64,000 bases of DNA from Serratia sp. AKBS12 (lineage in GTDB: Bacteria; Pseudomonadota; Gammaproteobacteria; Enterobacterales; Enterobacteriaceae). Below the pieces are notes generated by a model, which was not told the DNA's origin, ran no database searches, and saw nothing but the letters and a program-made list of their open reading frames with translations. Numbering within the stretch: position 1 is the stretch's first letter; each line of letters starts with the position of its first letter. The position numbers and the translations under genes are program-made. The DNA is taken from assembly GCF_024793895.1 (NCBI RefSeq), contig NZ_JANUSB010000015.1, forward strand, positions 1,755,157 through 1,819,156, read 5' to 3'. Shown here piece after piece: positions 26,947 to 35,475 of this stretch.

Positions 26947-27944
26947 AATACTCTCTACCGCTCGGTGCCCTGTTACTGAGTTATGCCTGCGCATCTCACG
27001 CCGAGCCACTTGCCGCCTGGCAAGACACGGCTGCCAAACAGGCCATTATGCAATGGGTGCAGGATGCCACCAGTGAAGAGCGCGCAACATATATTCCCCC
27101 GGACAAGCGTTACGTGGTATTTGATAACGACGGCACGCTATGGCCGGAAGCGCCGCTGACGTTTCAATTGCAGTTCGCACTTGATGAAGTGAAACGCCTG
27201 GCACCTGAACATCCGGAGTGGCGAAAGGACCCACTGGTCAGCGCGGTATTGCAGGATGATATAGCCACCGTCGCCGCGTCGGGTGAGAAAGGATTGATGC
27301 AGCTTTTGACCCTGACCCATAGCAATGTCACTACTGAAGCATTTGCACAACGTGTCGGCAACTGGGTTGAAAGTCACCGTGATAAGCGTTTTGACTGTCG
27401 TTACGATCGCATGGGTTATCAGCCTATGCGCCAGTTGCTCGATTATTTACGGGCCAACGGTTTTAAAACCTGGATCGTCTCCGGTGGCGGCATAGACTTC
27501 ATGCGCGTGCTGGCACAGCGTATGTACGGCATTCCTCCTGAACAGGTGGTGGGGTCGTTCGCGTTGAGTGAATTTGCCCTCACCAACGACGGTTCGCAAT
27601 TGCGTAAGACAATGAAAGGCGCGTTTTACGATGACGCAGCCGCCAAATCGGTGGCTATTCACCTGTTTATCGGCCAGCGCCCGGTTGCCGCCTTTGGCAA
27701 TAGCGACGGCGATGTGGCAATGATGCAATACACGTCGGCCAATCCCGCGTTCAAAACCTTTGGTTTACTGGTGCACCATACCGATGCCGAACGTGAATAT
27801 GCCTACGATAGCCACCCACCCGCAAGCGGCAAGCTGGTCGACGGGTTGAAGCTGGCACCGGCCAAAGGGTGGACCATTGTCGATATAAAGCGGGATTGGA
27901 AAACGGTATTTGATCCGGCGTTATGCCCCGCCAAACCCAAATAG
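26943..27944 (+). CDS. Exported HAD-superfamily phosphatase
   Basis: A 333-residue protein with a signal peptide (cleaved near SHA/EP, residue 20). HAD motif I is V-V-F-D61-N-D63-G-T, motif II is in TWIVSGGG, and motif IV is in AAFGNSDGDVAMM, so the catalytic set is complete. It resembles periplasmic phosphoserine-phosphatase-like proteins. The start overlaps the BatD-like stop by 4 bases, making it the last gene of the sulfatase-MoxR operon. Its substrate is unknown; a phosphatase and a sulfatase together suggest scavenging of ester-linked S and P. Confidence 0.88.
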   Translation: MKYSLPLGALLLSYACASHAEPLAAWQDTAAKQAIMQWVQDATSEERATYIPPDKRYVVFDNDGTLWPEAPLTFQLQFALDEVKRLAPEHPEWRKDPLVSAVLQDDIATVAASGEKGLMQLLTLTHSNVTTEAFAQRVGNWVESHRDKRFDCRYDRMGYQPMRQLLDYLRANGFKTWIVSGGGIDFMRVLAQRMYGIPPEQVVGSFALSEFALTNDGSQLRKTMKGAFYDDAAAKSVAIHLFIGQRPVAAFGNSDGDVAMMQYTSANPAFKTFGLLVHHTDAEREYAYDSHPPASGKLVDGLKLAPAKGWTIVDIKRDWKTVFDPALCPAKPK

Positions 27945-27972
27945 CCGGGCCTAACAGAACGCTTGAGGGTTT

Positions 27973-28188
27973 TTAACGCCGACCCCGGCTGACTTTGGTC
28001 GCCTTGGCAGGGTTACCCGCAACGAACTCCAGCGTTGGTGAGTAGTAGAACGGTAGCCAGGCGTTATAGCCGCCCTCCCATTCCCATTTTACCGGGCAGG
28101 GCCACAGCATATCTTCATGTAAAATATAATAGACCCATCGTCCTGGTGGACGGCGTGGTTTACGTGTTTTCATAACGCATTCAGACAT
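27973..28188 (-). CDS. Small hypothetical protein
   Basis: A 71-residue basic protein rich in Trp, Tyr and Pro (RWVYYILHEDMLWPCPVKW, GGYNAWLPFYYSP). It has no signal peptide or membrane helix. An inner Met at 28173 is an alternative start; neither has a strong ribosome site. I do not recognise it. It is convergent with the HAD phosphatase, 28 bases apart. Confidence 0.45.
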   Translation of the reverse strand: MSECVMKTRKPRRPPGRWVYYILHEDMLWPCPVKWEWEGGYNAWLPFYYSPTLEFVAGNPAKATKVSRGRR

Positions 28189-28371
28189 TGCCCAGCGGTT
28201 ATAAGACAGGGGTTACCGCTGTATTTTACCGCGATTTAGCACTGACGAACACCCTGCCGACACCACGCGCATACCAAGGTTGGAGCAGCGCATTCCGCGC
28301 CTGGCCTGTGCCACAATGACACCGAGTAATGGTCATAAGTCACACATTACCCCAGGATAAGATAAAAGCGC

Positions 28372-28491
28372 TTGTCTCTGGCATCGTGATAGGCTAGTGT
28401 CGCCAATTGACGACAGAATAGCCTCAATCGTCAACAACGAAAGGATTCATGCAACATCATCCATTCATCCCGCCATAGCGCGGGATTTTTT
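28372..28491 (+). ncRNA. Possible small RNA or attenuator leader
   Basis: TTGTCT at 28372-28377 and TAGTGT 17 bases on form a weak promoter. Downstream are a 7-bp stem-loop, a C/A-rich linker, a 9-codon frame (MQHHPFIPP) whose stop falls inside the next hairpin, and a terminator. This could be a short regulatory RNA or a translation-coupled attenuator. Confidence 0.35.
28469..28491 (+). terminator. Rho-independent terminator
   Basis: CCCGC (28469-28473), loop CATAGC, GCGGG (28480-28484), then A and seven Ts. Confidence 0.75.
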
Positions 28492-28492
28492 T

Positions 28493-28609
28493 ATGAGCGT
28501 TATCCCAGATTTGCTGACCGGCATGGCATGTTGTTTGCTCTTTTTTTGGATCACTCTTATTTTGATAAAGGTCCGTACGGGTTCGCAATCCCTGACGGCA
28601 CCCTTGTAA
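28493..28609 (+). CDS. 38-residue membrane peptide (candidate)
   Basis: ATG at 28493 opens a 38-codon frame with one hydrophobic helix (TGMACCLLFFWITLILIKV) and a short polar tail. GGGA within the terminator stem is the only possible ribosome site, so translation would compete with hairpin formation. A second terminator follows at 28640. It resembles small membrane peptides in size, but no known toxin family fits. Confidence 0.35.
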   Translation: MSVIPDLLTGMACCLLFFWITLILIKVRTGSQSLTAPL

Positions 28610-28639
28610 TAATTGGCTCACTTGGGAATAACTCGGATA

Positions 28640-28661
28640 GCCCACCGTTGTGGGCTTTTTT
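28640..28661 (+). terminator. Rho-independent terminator
   Basis: GCCCAC, loop CGTT, GTGGGC, then six Ts; it lies 31 bases after the 38-codon frame. Confidence 0.85.
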
Positions 28662-28898
28662 CCTCCAGCCGGCCAAGGCGCCCCTCAACGATAAAATGCC
28701 CCAACATCGCTGTATGCCCACTACTCCTCTGATTTTTATGTAATTACCCAGCCCTCGCACCGCGTTTTGTTACCGGTATCACGAAAAGTAGTTTCCGTAA
28801 CGCCAATGCCAAATCTCGCAATTGTGAAGCTGGGCAGGTGAATTACCCTTACAGCCAGCATACCTCTGAGTATAACCGTACAACGACAGGTAACTAAC

Positions 28899-30233
28899 AT
28901 GAGTCAACAGATCACCCGTAAAGAGAAAATCAGTTATGGGTTGGGCGATATGGCAAGCCATGTGGGGCTGGATAACGTCATCATATTCCTGACCTTCTAT
29001 TACACAGACGTGGTGGGGTTACCGGCGGCGTTTGTCGGCACCATGTTTTTACTGGCGCGCACGGCGGACGCCATCATCGATCCGGCGATGGGCTACCTGG
29101 CAGACCGTACCCGCACCCGCTGGGGTAAGTTCCGCCCGTGGATGCTGTGGCTGGCGCTGCCTTTCGGCGCCAGCTGTCTGCTCACCTATGCAGTGCCCGA
29201 ATCACTGAGCCTGAACGGCAAAATGATCTTTGCTACCGTCAGTTATACCCTGATGATGCTGATGTATACCGCCATCAACATTCCCTATTGCTCAATGGGT
29301 GCGGTGATCACCCCCAATAACGAGCAGCGTATTTCCCTACAGTCGTACCGCTTCTTTCTAGCCACGCTGGGCGGCGCCATGTCGACGTTCTTTATGATGC
29401 CGCTGGCAGAATATCTCGGCGGCGACGACAAGCTGATGGGCTACCGCGCGGCGATGGCAATTATGGCGACTGCGGCGGTGATCATGTTCTGGATCTGTTT
29501 TGCCAACACCCGCGAACGCATCAATGCTCCAGCTACCCACAACAACTATCTGAGCGAACTGCGCGATCTGTTACGCAACGACCAGTGGCGCGTGGTGTCT
29601 GTACTGGTGATCACCAACATCGGTTTTGGGGTAATTCGCCTTGGGGCGATGATGTATTTCGTCACCTATTATCTAGGCAATGCCGGTTATTTCATGTGGA
29701 TGCTGGGCGCGCATATTCTCGGCAAGGCCGCAGGCAGCGCACTGGCCAAGCGCTTGACGCGCAACGTCGGCAAAGTGCAAATGTTCGGTTACTGCTCCGT
29801 GCTGGCCGGCGTGATCAGCATCGCGCTGTTCTTCGCGCCGAAATCCATTCTGCTACTGGTACCGCTCACTTTTATTATTTCTACCCTTTATCAAGCCACT
29901 ACCACCCTGATGTGGGTGATGATGGCCGACGTTGCCGACTACGGCGAATGGTTACAGGGCAAACGCATGGATGGCGTGGTGTTTTCCACCTTCCTGGCGG
30001 TGCTGAAGCTCGGCATGGCAATCAGCGGTGCGATTGTCGGCTGGACCCTGGGCCTTAGCGGCTACGTGGCCAACGCCACCGAACAAACCTCCACCGCAAT
30101 GTATTGCATTGTCGCCCTGTTCACCATCGTGCCGGGTCTGCTGTCGCTGTGCGCCTTCGCGACGTTGCACTGGTACAAGCTGGACGATGGCACGATGAAA
30201 TCCATCAACCCTGCCAAACAAAGTCTTTCATAA
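28899..30233 (+). CDS. yicJ: GPH-family sugar:cation symporter (YicJ/MelB type)
   Basis: Inner-membrane transporter with about 12 helices and 444 residues. Family signatures are present: KISYGLGDMASHVG at the N-terminus, DAIIDPAMGYLADRTRTRWGKFRPW in the first half and ADVADYGEW later. In E. coli yicJ precedes the alpha-xylosidase gene yicI; here it precedes a GH31 gene by 15 bases. It likely imports isoprimeverose or another alpha-xyloside, an inference from the partner enzyme. The start at ATG 28899 has an AGGTAAC site upstream. Confidence 0.85.
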   Translation: MSQQITRKEKISYGLGDMASHVGLDNVIIFLTFYYTDVVGLPAAFVGTMFLLARTADAIIDPAMGYLADRTRTRWGKFRPWMLWLALPFGASCLLTYAVPESLSLNGKMIFATVSYTLMMLMYTAINIPYCSMGAVITPNNEQRISLQSYRFFLATLGGAMSTFFMMPLAEYLGGDDKLMGYRAAMAIMATAAVIMFWICFANTRERINAPATHNNYLSELRDLLRNDQWRVVSVLVITNIGFGVIRLGAMMYFVTYYLGNAGYFMWMLGAHILGKAAGSALAKRLTRNVGKVQMFGYCSVLAGVISIALFFAPKSILLLVPLTFIISTLYQATTTLMWVMMADVADYGEWLQGKRMDGVVFSTFLAVLKLGMAISGAIVGWTLGLSGYVANATEQTSTAMYCIVALFTIVPGLLSLCAFATLHWYKLDDGTMKSINPAKQSLS

Positions 30234-30248
30234 AGGATATGGTTACTG

Positions 30249-32288
30249 ATGAGCGAACTTATTCAACGCGCCAACGGTATTGAGTGGCGATTCGAACGCC
30301 AAATTTTGCGCGTAGAGCCCTGGGGCCAAAACAGCCTGCGCGTACGTGCCACCTGTAGCCCGGAATTCGGCGATCGGTTACACGCCCTGCTGCCGGCCGA
30401 GCCCGTTACGGCGAACGTTCGCACCGAGGCGGAAACCCTGACGCTGCATAATGGCAACATCACCGCGGTACTTAATCTGAAGGGCCAGTTGGCCTTCTAC
30501 AACCAGCACGGCGAACTGCTGCTGGAAGAAATGTGGCGACAGCGCTCCACCGTCGGCATCGGCGCCAGCGAAAAGAGCCAAGATAAGTATGTTAGCGCCC
30601 TCAAGCTTGACGGGCGCGAGTTCAAGCCGTTGCCGGGGGGGAAATACCAACTCACCGTACGCTTTGAAGCCCAGGCTGGTGAGCGGATTTACGGCATGGG
30701 ACAATACCAGCAGCCCTGGCTGGATCTGAAAGGTTGCGCACTCGAACTGGCGCAGCGCAATTCGCAGGCCAGCGTACCGTTTATGCAATCCAGCCTCGGT
30801 TACGGCCTGCTGTGGAACAATCCGGCCATCGGTGAAGCGACATTTGCCAAAAACCACACCGAGTGGCGCGCGCAGGTCACGCAGGAAATGGACTACTGGA
30901 TCACCGCCGCCGATACCCTGCCGCAAATTACGCGGCAATACGCGCGGGCCACCGGTACACCGCCCCCTGCGCCGGCGTTTATCAGCGGCCTGTGGCAGTG
31001 CAAACTGCGTTACCGCAACCAGCAGGAAGTGCTGGAGGTGGCGCGTGAATACCGTCGTCGCCAGTTGCCACTGTCGGTGATGGTGATCGATTTCTTCCAC
31101 TGGCCTAATCAGGGCACCTGGTGTTTTGATCCCGTCGACTGGCCGGATCCCAAAGCGATGGTCGACGAGTTAAAGGCGATGGGCATTGAACTGATGGTGT
31201 CGGTGTGGCCGACGGTAGAAGCCAGAAGCCCGCTCTACCCACAGATGAAGGCCAAAGGCTGGCTGGTGACCAGCGATCGCGGTGTGCAAGTCAATCTCGA
31301 TTTTATGGGCAATACCACCTTTTTTGACGCCACGCATCCGGACGCTCGCGCCTTTGTTTGGCAAACGGTGAAGAAAAACTACTACGATCTGGGGATTAAA
31401 TTATTCTGGCTCGACGAGGCGGAGCCGGAATACCGCGCCTATGATTTTGATAATTATCGCTATCATGCCGGCCCGGTGCTGGAGGTCGGCAACCAGTATC
31501 CACGAGATTTTGCTCAGGGATTTTATGACGGCCTGCAAGCCAACGGCGAAACTGAGGTAGTCAATCTGGTCCGCTGTTCATGGGCCGGTAGCCAACGTTT
31601 TGGCGTTCTGGCCTGGTCCGGCGATGTACACTCCTCGTTCCATGCGTTTCGTAACCAGCTGGCGGCCGGGTTGAACATGGGCATGGCGGGTATTCCGTGG
31701 TGGACCACCGATATTGGCGGCTTTCAAGGCGGCAATATCCACGATCCGGCGTTTCACGAACTATTGATTCGCTGGTTCCAATGGGCGGTATTTTGCCCGG
31801 TGCTACGCATGCATGGCTATCGCGAACCACAGATCCAGCCGCCGGAGAGCTACCGCAATGGCATCCCGCAGTGCAACAGCGGATCGCCCAACGAGTTGTG
31901 GAGCTACGGCGAAGAGAATTATGCCATCATGCAGCACTGGTTGGCGATACGTGAAAAATTGCGTCCTTACATCGATGCGCTGTTTGATCATGCCCACCGC
32001 CATGGCGACCCGCTGATGCGCCCGCTGTTCTGGCATTATCCCGATGAACCGCAGAGTTGGCAGGTGGAAGATCAATATCTGTTTGGCGAGGAGTTGCTGG
32101 TGGCACCGGTGATGCATGCCGGTGCGCGTCAGCGTGAAGTCTGGCTGCCCGGTAACCACGACTGGATTGCGCTCGACGGTGAGCGTTATCGTGGGCAACA
32201 GCGTTTAACCGTCCGTGCCGAGCTGGACAGTATCCCGCTATTCATACGTGAAGGGAGTGAGCTGGTGGCGCGACTGACCGCCGGCTAA
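30249..32288 (+). CDS. GH31 glycoside hydrolase, probable alpha-xylosidase
   Basis: Retaining glycosidase of 679 residues with no signal peptide, so it acts in the cytoplasm on imported sugars. The catalytic nucleophile is the Asp in KLFWLDEAEPE, and the acid/base is the Asp in LAWSGDVHSSF. The stretch VMVIDFFHWPNQGTWCFDP resembles bacterial xyloglucan alpha-xylosidases more than E. coli YicI (772 residues), so I do not give it the yicI name. It forms an operon with the transporter and is followed by a strong terminator. Confidence 0.85.
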   Translation: MSELIQRANGIEWRFERQILRVEPWGQNSLRVRATCSPEFGDRLHALLPAEPVTANVRTEAETLTLHNGNITAVLNLKGQLAFYNQHGELLLEEMWRQRSTVGIGASEKSQDKYVSALKLDGREFKPLPGGKYQLTVRFEAQAGERIYGMGQYQQPWLDLKGCALELAQRNSQASVPFMQSSLGYGLLWNNPAIGEATFAKNHTEWRAQVTQEMDYWITAADTLPQITRQYARATGTPPPAPAFISGLWQCKLRYRNQQEVLEVAREYRRRQLPLSVMVIDFFHWPNQGTWCFDPVDWPDPKAMVDELKAMGIELMVSVWPTVEARSPLYPQMKAKGWLVTSDRGVQVNLDFMGNTTFFDATHPDARAFVWQTVKKNYYDLGIKLFWLDEAEPEYRAYDFDNYRYHAGPVLEVGNQYPRDFAQGFYDGLQANGETEVVNLVRCSWAGSQRFGVLAWSGDVHSSFHAFRNQLAAGLNMGMAGIPWWTTDIGGFQGGNIHDPAFHELLIRWFQWAVFCPVLRMHGYREPQIQPPESYRNGIPQCNSGSPNELWSYGEENYAIMQHWLAIREKLRPYIDALFDHAHRHGDPLMRPLFWHYPDEPQSWQVEDQYLFGEELLVAPVMHAGARQREVWLPGNHDWIALDGERYRGQQRLTVRAELDSIPLFIREGSELVARLTAG

Positions 32289-32326
32289 GGGCGCCTAACG
32301 CCCCAACGGTTCGCTAAACCATGCCT

Positions 32327-32367
32327 GCCTCTTTGCCAATGCTTTCTCAGGCAAAGGGGCTATTTTG
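32327..32367 (+). terminator. Terminator of the alpha-xyloside operon
   Basis: 11-bp stem (32327-32337 with 32350-32360, one G-T pair) followed by TATTTTGT. Confidence 0.75.
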
Positions 32368-32465
32368 TCCTAACCTATAGGATACACGCGCCAGTCACCG
32401 GCGTTGATTACTGCCGGTAACTCGTCCGCGGTTCAGCCTGTATATCGGTATTTTCGAGGTCAACC

Positions 32466-32714
32466 ATGACAATCACAGCAGACCAACTGCAACAGCTGGT
32501 CAATGCCAGTGGGGTAACCGGCGCGCTGGCGCAGGAACTGCTGGCCGCTCGCCGGCGCATTGAACAACTGGAGGAGCGCTTGGCCGTGCCCGTTCGTTTG
32601 CCCTACTGCAGTTCCAGCCCGGTGTGTGAAATAGCGTCAGGGTATGCCGCCGGCGTAAACGACAGTAAACAGGCGATACGGCAGGCGGGCTATCCGATAG
32701 CAGGCGACGAATAG
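32466..32714 (+). CDS. Small hypothetical protein with a coiled coil
   Basis: An 82-residue protein starting at ATG 32466, with GAGGTC upstream. Residues 20-42 (AQELLAARRRIEQLEERLAV) should form a coiled coil. A Cys-containing segment (LPYCSSSPVC) and a helix follow. I do not recognise a family; size and layout recall accessory proteins of phage origin, but nothing around it is phage. Confidence 0.55.
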   Translation: MTITADQLQQLVNASGVTGALAQELLAARRRIEQLEERLAVPVRLPYCSSSPVCEIASGYAAGVNDSKQAIRQAGYPIAGDE

Positions 32715-32754
32715 CGGATTGATACTGATAGGCCGACATCTGAGGATAATGAGC

Positions 32755-33066
32755 TTAAACCGAGCCTTCTTTTTCAATCACCAGGATCCGCGCTTCGCCT
32801 TGTGGATGAGCCACGTGCTCACAGCCCACGTTGGCATAAAATATATCCCCCGCGTTGAGCAGCACCTGGCGTACTTCTCCCTGCTCTTTGTAGCGCATCT
32901 CGACGCTTCCATCCATAACGGCAAAAACCTCTTGCCCATCATTGATGTGCCACTTATAAGGTTTGTCCGTCCAGTGCAGGCGTACCGATGTACCATCAAA
33001 GTTGGCGATGTCGATAGCTCCCCAGGCTCGCTCCGCAGTAAACGCTTTACCGATATATGTTTTCAT
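32755..33066 (-). CDS. Single-domain cupin protein
   Basis: A 103-residue cupin fold. The first cupin motif is around WHINDGQEVFAVMDGSVEMRY and the second is GDIFYANVGCEHVAHPQGEARILVIE. His and Glu residues that could bind a metal are present. Such proteins are enzymes or sensors of varied function, and the substrate cannot be told. A perfect 24-base palindrome lies 9 bases upstream of the ATG at 33066 and may control it. Confidence 0.75.
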   Translation of the reverse strand: MKTYIGKAFTAERAWGAIDIANFDGTSVRLHWTDKPYKWHINDGQEVFAVMDGSVEMRYKEQGEVRQVLLNAGDIFYANVGCEHVAHPQGEARILVIEKEGSV

Positions 33067-33075
33067 TTATAACCT

Positions 33076-33099
33076 ATGTTTTATAACAATATAAAACAT
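33076..33099. promoter_or_regulatory. Perfect palindrome upstream of the cupin gene
   Basis: ATGTTTTATA, ACAA, TATAAAACAT: 10-base arms with a 4-base centre, directly before the cupin start. It looks like an operator overlapping a -10. A second inverted repeat (TTTACTC at 33103-33109, GAGTAAA at 33121-33127) lies next to it. Confidence 0.5.
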
Positions 33100-33238
33100 C
33101 ACTTTACTCTTTTTAGCGATGGAGTAAATCGGCCTTTACACCGACTGACAGTGAGAATGTTCTCTCTGGCGCAACCCGTTAACGATGGGTGACCGGCCTA
33201 ATTATTTTTATTCTTTATTATCCCTGGTGAATACTTAT

Positions 33239-33376
33239 TTATCTGATCGGGAAAGGCCAGGGACGATCGACCCCATCAAGCGACAATCCTACCGTAACGA
33301 TAAAGTACGCGATCGCCACACCAAACGCGATGATGACCAGCTTTTCCATCAGACTAAGGCGCTTCTCATCTGTCAT
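33239..33376 (-). CDS. Small single-span membrane protein
   Basis: A 45-residue protein starting at ATG 33376 (MTDEKRLSLMEKL), with GGAGAG upstream. One hydrophobic helix (VIIAFGVAIAYFIVTVGLSL) is followed by DGVDRPWPFPIR. A longer frame to 33457 has no better start. Conserved small membrane proteins of this kind are common in enterobacteria; the function is unknown. Confidence 0.6.
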   Translation of the reverse strand: MTDEKRLSLMEKLVIIAFGVAIAYFIVTVGLSLDGVDRPWPFPIR

Positions 33377-34120
33377 TTCCAATCTCTCCTCATTCCAACC
33401 CACTGACAAGTCCTTATAAAACATAGGCAACGACCTCTTCGGTATCAATAGCCACACATAAAATGTAACATTATAGATAAGTCATTTTTATACATTAGGC
33501 CATCCCTCAACCTATGCTGAACCGCAAGATAACCGCCCCTATTCTGACAGATGCAAGTTGGGGCCGGTGACGACGCGCGCCCACGGCAGGCGCAGCTACG
33601 GCTTGTTATGCGGGTTCCTTGTCATCAGCCGTGCACGCTCCCCGCCCGGCGAGCACTGAAACTCATTCCACGAGATGCTGCTTAGCCGACCAGGCGCCCT
33701 CGACTGCTTAACCAGACGGCTGGATATGACATTGCCACCGCTATGGAACTTCACCCGTCGATATCGTTGTCGCAGCGACGCTTGCGCGATGGGAACCGGC
33801 GTTTAACGGACACGCCTGGTTGCCCTGCCAATGGTTAATTAATCATATTTATCAGGATTCGAAATAAGTATTAGAGATTCCATCTATGTAATAATGATTA
33901 TGCCATATTAATAATGTTTCCCATGGAATTTGACTTATGGAAAACCTCATCAGTTAGCCATTAACGAACTCGGCTCCCGCATAAATAATACCACTGACCG
34001 ACACTCTTTATTGTTAAACGAAAAATACGGATTATTTATAGGAAAACACGATATTTAACAAAAGATTGTATTATTAGAGCACAAAAAAACGACCAATTAA
34101 TTTAATGACATTCAACGTCG
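33377..34120. other. Gene-poor region
   Basis: No frame above background is convincing. A GC-rich stretch (33531-33840) is broken by stops in every frame and could be decayed coding DNA; the rest is AT-rich. Confidence 0.5.
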
Positions 34121-34222
34121 CTATCTTTTTCTCGAACTAATTTTACATGCCAACAATACCAATCCAACAATACCGATAATGACCACAATAGCAGCCATTA
34201 ATAATGTAATGGCGATTTTCAA
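34121..34222 (-). CDS. 33-residue membrane peptide with TTG start, coupled to the upstream gene
   Basis: The TTG at 34222 overlaps the stop of the preceding gene (ATTGA), with AAGGA 8 bases upstream inside that gene. The frame reads a short N-terminus, one strong hydrophobic helix (ITLLMAAIVVIIGIVGLVLL), a Cys and a basic tail (KISSRKR) ending at TAG 34121. Hydrophobicity, the basic C-terminal end and the overlap support a real gene; a downstream ATG (25 codons) is the alternative start. Function unknown. Confidence 0.55.
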   Translation of the reverse strand: MKIAITLLMAAIVVIIGIVGLVLLACKISSRKR

Positions 34223-34464
34223 TTTTCATTTCCTTTTGGCGCCTCACCCAATAGTCGCGATCGTTTCTCATCTTTTGACATCGGATCAGAATCAACTGGT
34301 GGAATACCGTTATCGCCCGTAAGGCATGCGCTGTAATCGACTCCCGGGTCTATCGTCCATGACTCTGGGTCGCAGTCTGCCTGCGTTGGCGGTCTTAAAT
34401 CGGCAAAAGCCATAGAACTGACGAATACCAAGGCCAGTGTAATAATCATTTTTATATACTTCAT
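34219..34464 (-). CDS. Small secreted hypothetical protein
   Basis: An 81-residue precursor with a clear signal peptide (MKYIKMIITLALVFVSSMAFA, cleavage near residue 21), leaving about 60 acidic residues with two Cys (QADCDPESW, YSACLTGDNG) that may form a disulfide. The start is ATG 34464, with AAAGGGAAAT upstream. It is followed by an overlapping membrane peptide gene. No family is recognised. Confidence 0.65.
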   Translation of the reverse strand: MKYIKMIITLALVFVSSMAFADLRPPTQADCDPESWTIDPGVDYSACLTGDNGIPPVDSDPMSKDEKRSRLLGEAPKGNEN

Positions 34465-35404
34465 ATTTCCCTTTATAAGAATAACGACGGGTCAATGCTA
34501 ACAACCATTAATTATGATTGCATTTAGCATTAACACATCAATTTATTAACATTATAGGCACTGCGGCACGTAGCTTAAAAATCAACCTTAGAGGTAATAT
34601 AAAATTATTGATCGCAACAAAGGCTCGGTCAAGCTATGCCTACTATTTTTCCTAAATCGGCAATCGCGGAGCCGCCAACCGTTAATCACTCAGCGCCTCA
34701 ATCAATATTGACTGCAATTATTAGAACAATTTAAATGGACGGGCAATAATCAATAGGTTGCTAACCAATTAGCAATTGGATTCTAGCAGCGCCGCTGCGC
34801 TGAAAAAAGCAAAGAAATTTATTCATATTCACGGTAGTTATATTAACTGAAAAAATTTTTGGCTTGAAAATAATCACTCAACTCCCAATTATCGGTGTCG
34901 CTGCCATAAATATAAATGCCTTTTACCGGGCACCGTGTCTGGCAGGCGAGCCTGTGTCACTGCACAGATGAACGTCGTCATCCGCCGTGTCACGTATGCC
35001 AAAAGACGCCAAGCCATGCATCCAGGCGGTTTAACAGCTAAATCCCGTTACGTCCCCCTACCTTGCAACGCATAGCACCATCACCGCTTGTCGCCAGCCA
35101 CCATTGCTCCGTCAATTCTGCCAGATCGTGCTTATCTATCTGACATCGCCAGCGTTGATGTCCATGACGGTTTTAATTCCGCAGCTTAACGGCCAAGACA
35201 TTGCTTTTAGGCTTGCGCCTTGTCTGCCCCGATTGCGCGTTAAAGCAAAACCAGAGCTCTGCACTAGAGACGCTCTATACGCTTGCCGTAGCGGCCGGCC
35301 ATAGATCATTAAGAAAATTGAGAAGCGCGCCCAAAAAAACCATTGTTACGGTTATCAGAGAACGGTGAGAATGAGGAAAGATGTTCTGAAGCGTGATTTC
35401 AGAC
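34465..35404. other. Gene-poor region beside the tRNA cluster
   Basis: About 940 bases without a supported gene. A 66-codon frame at 35104-35304 has no ribosome site and no recognisable content. Position next to three tRNA genes and the mixed base composition suggest remains of an inserted element, but I found no integrase and no repeat of the leuZ 3' end. Confidence 0.45.
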
Positions 35405-35429
35405 ACAAAAAAACCGCCTTGCGGCGGCT
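35405..35429 (-). terminator. Terminator of the glyW-cysT-leuZ operon
   Basis: On the minus strand: GCCGCC-GCAA-GGCGGT followed by seven Ts, 47 bases after leuZ. Confidence 0.85.
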
Positions 35430-35475
35430 TACGACATTACTACTATTGCTTTGATTATTCGGTATTTTTATTCCC

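Larger units (their letters stand above)
28189..28898. other. Intergenic region with two terminators and small ORFs
   Basis: From 28189 to 28370 I see nothing. A 7-bp stem (TTGACGA at 28407-28413, TCGTCAA at 28428-28434), a 9-codon frame with AAAGGA before it (28450-28479) and a terminator (28469-28491) follow, then a 38-codon membrane-type frame and a second terminator. The last 200 bases must hold the promoter of the transporter gene at 28899. Confidence 0.5.

Noticed and set aside
35104-35304. 66-codon frame in the gene-poor region
   Set aside because: No ribosome site, no recognisable content and a composition unlike neighbouring genes.
33460-35460. CRISPR array or integrase gene near the tRNA cluster
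   Set aside because: No regularly spaced repeats and no integrase-like frame were found.
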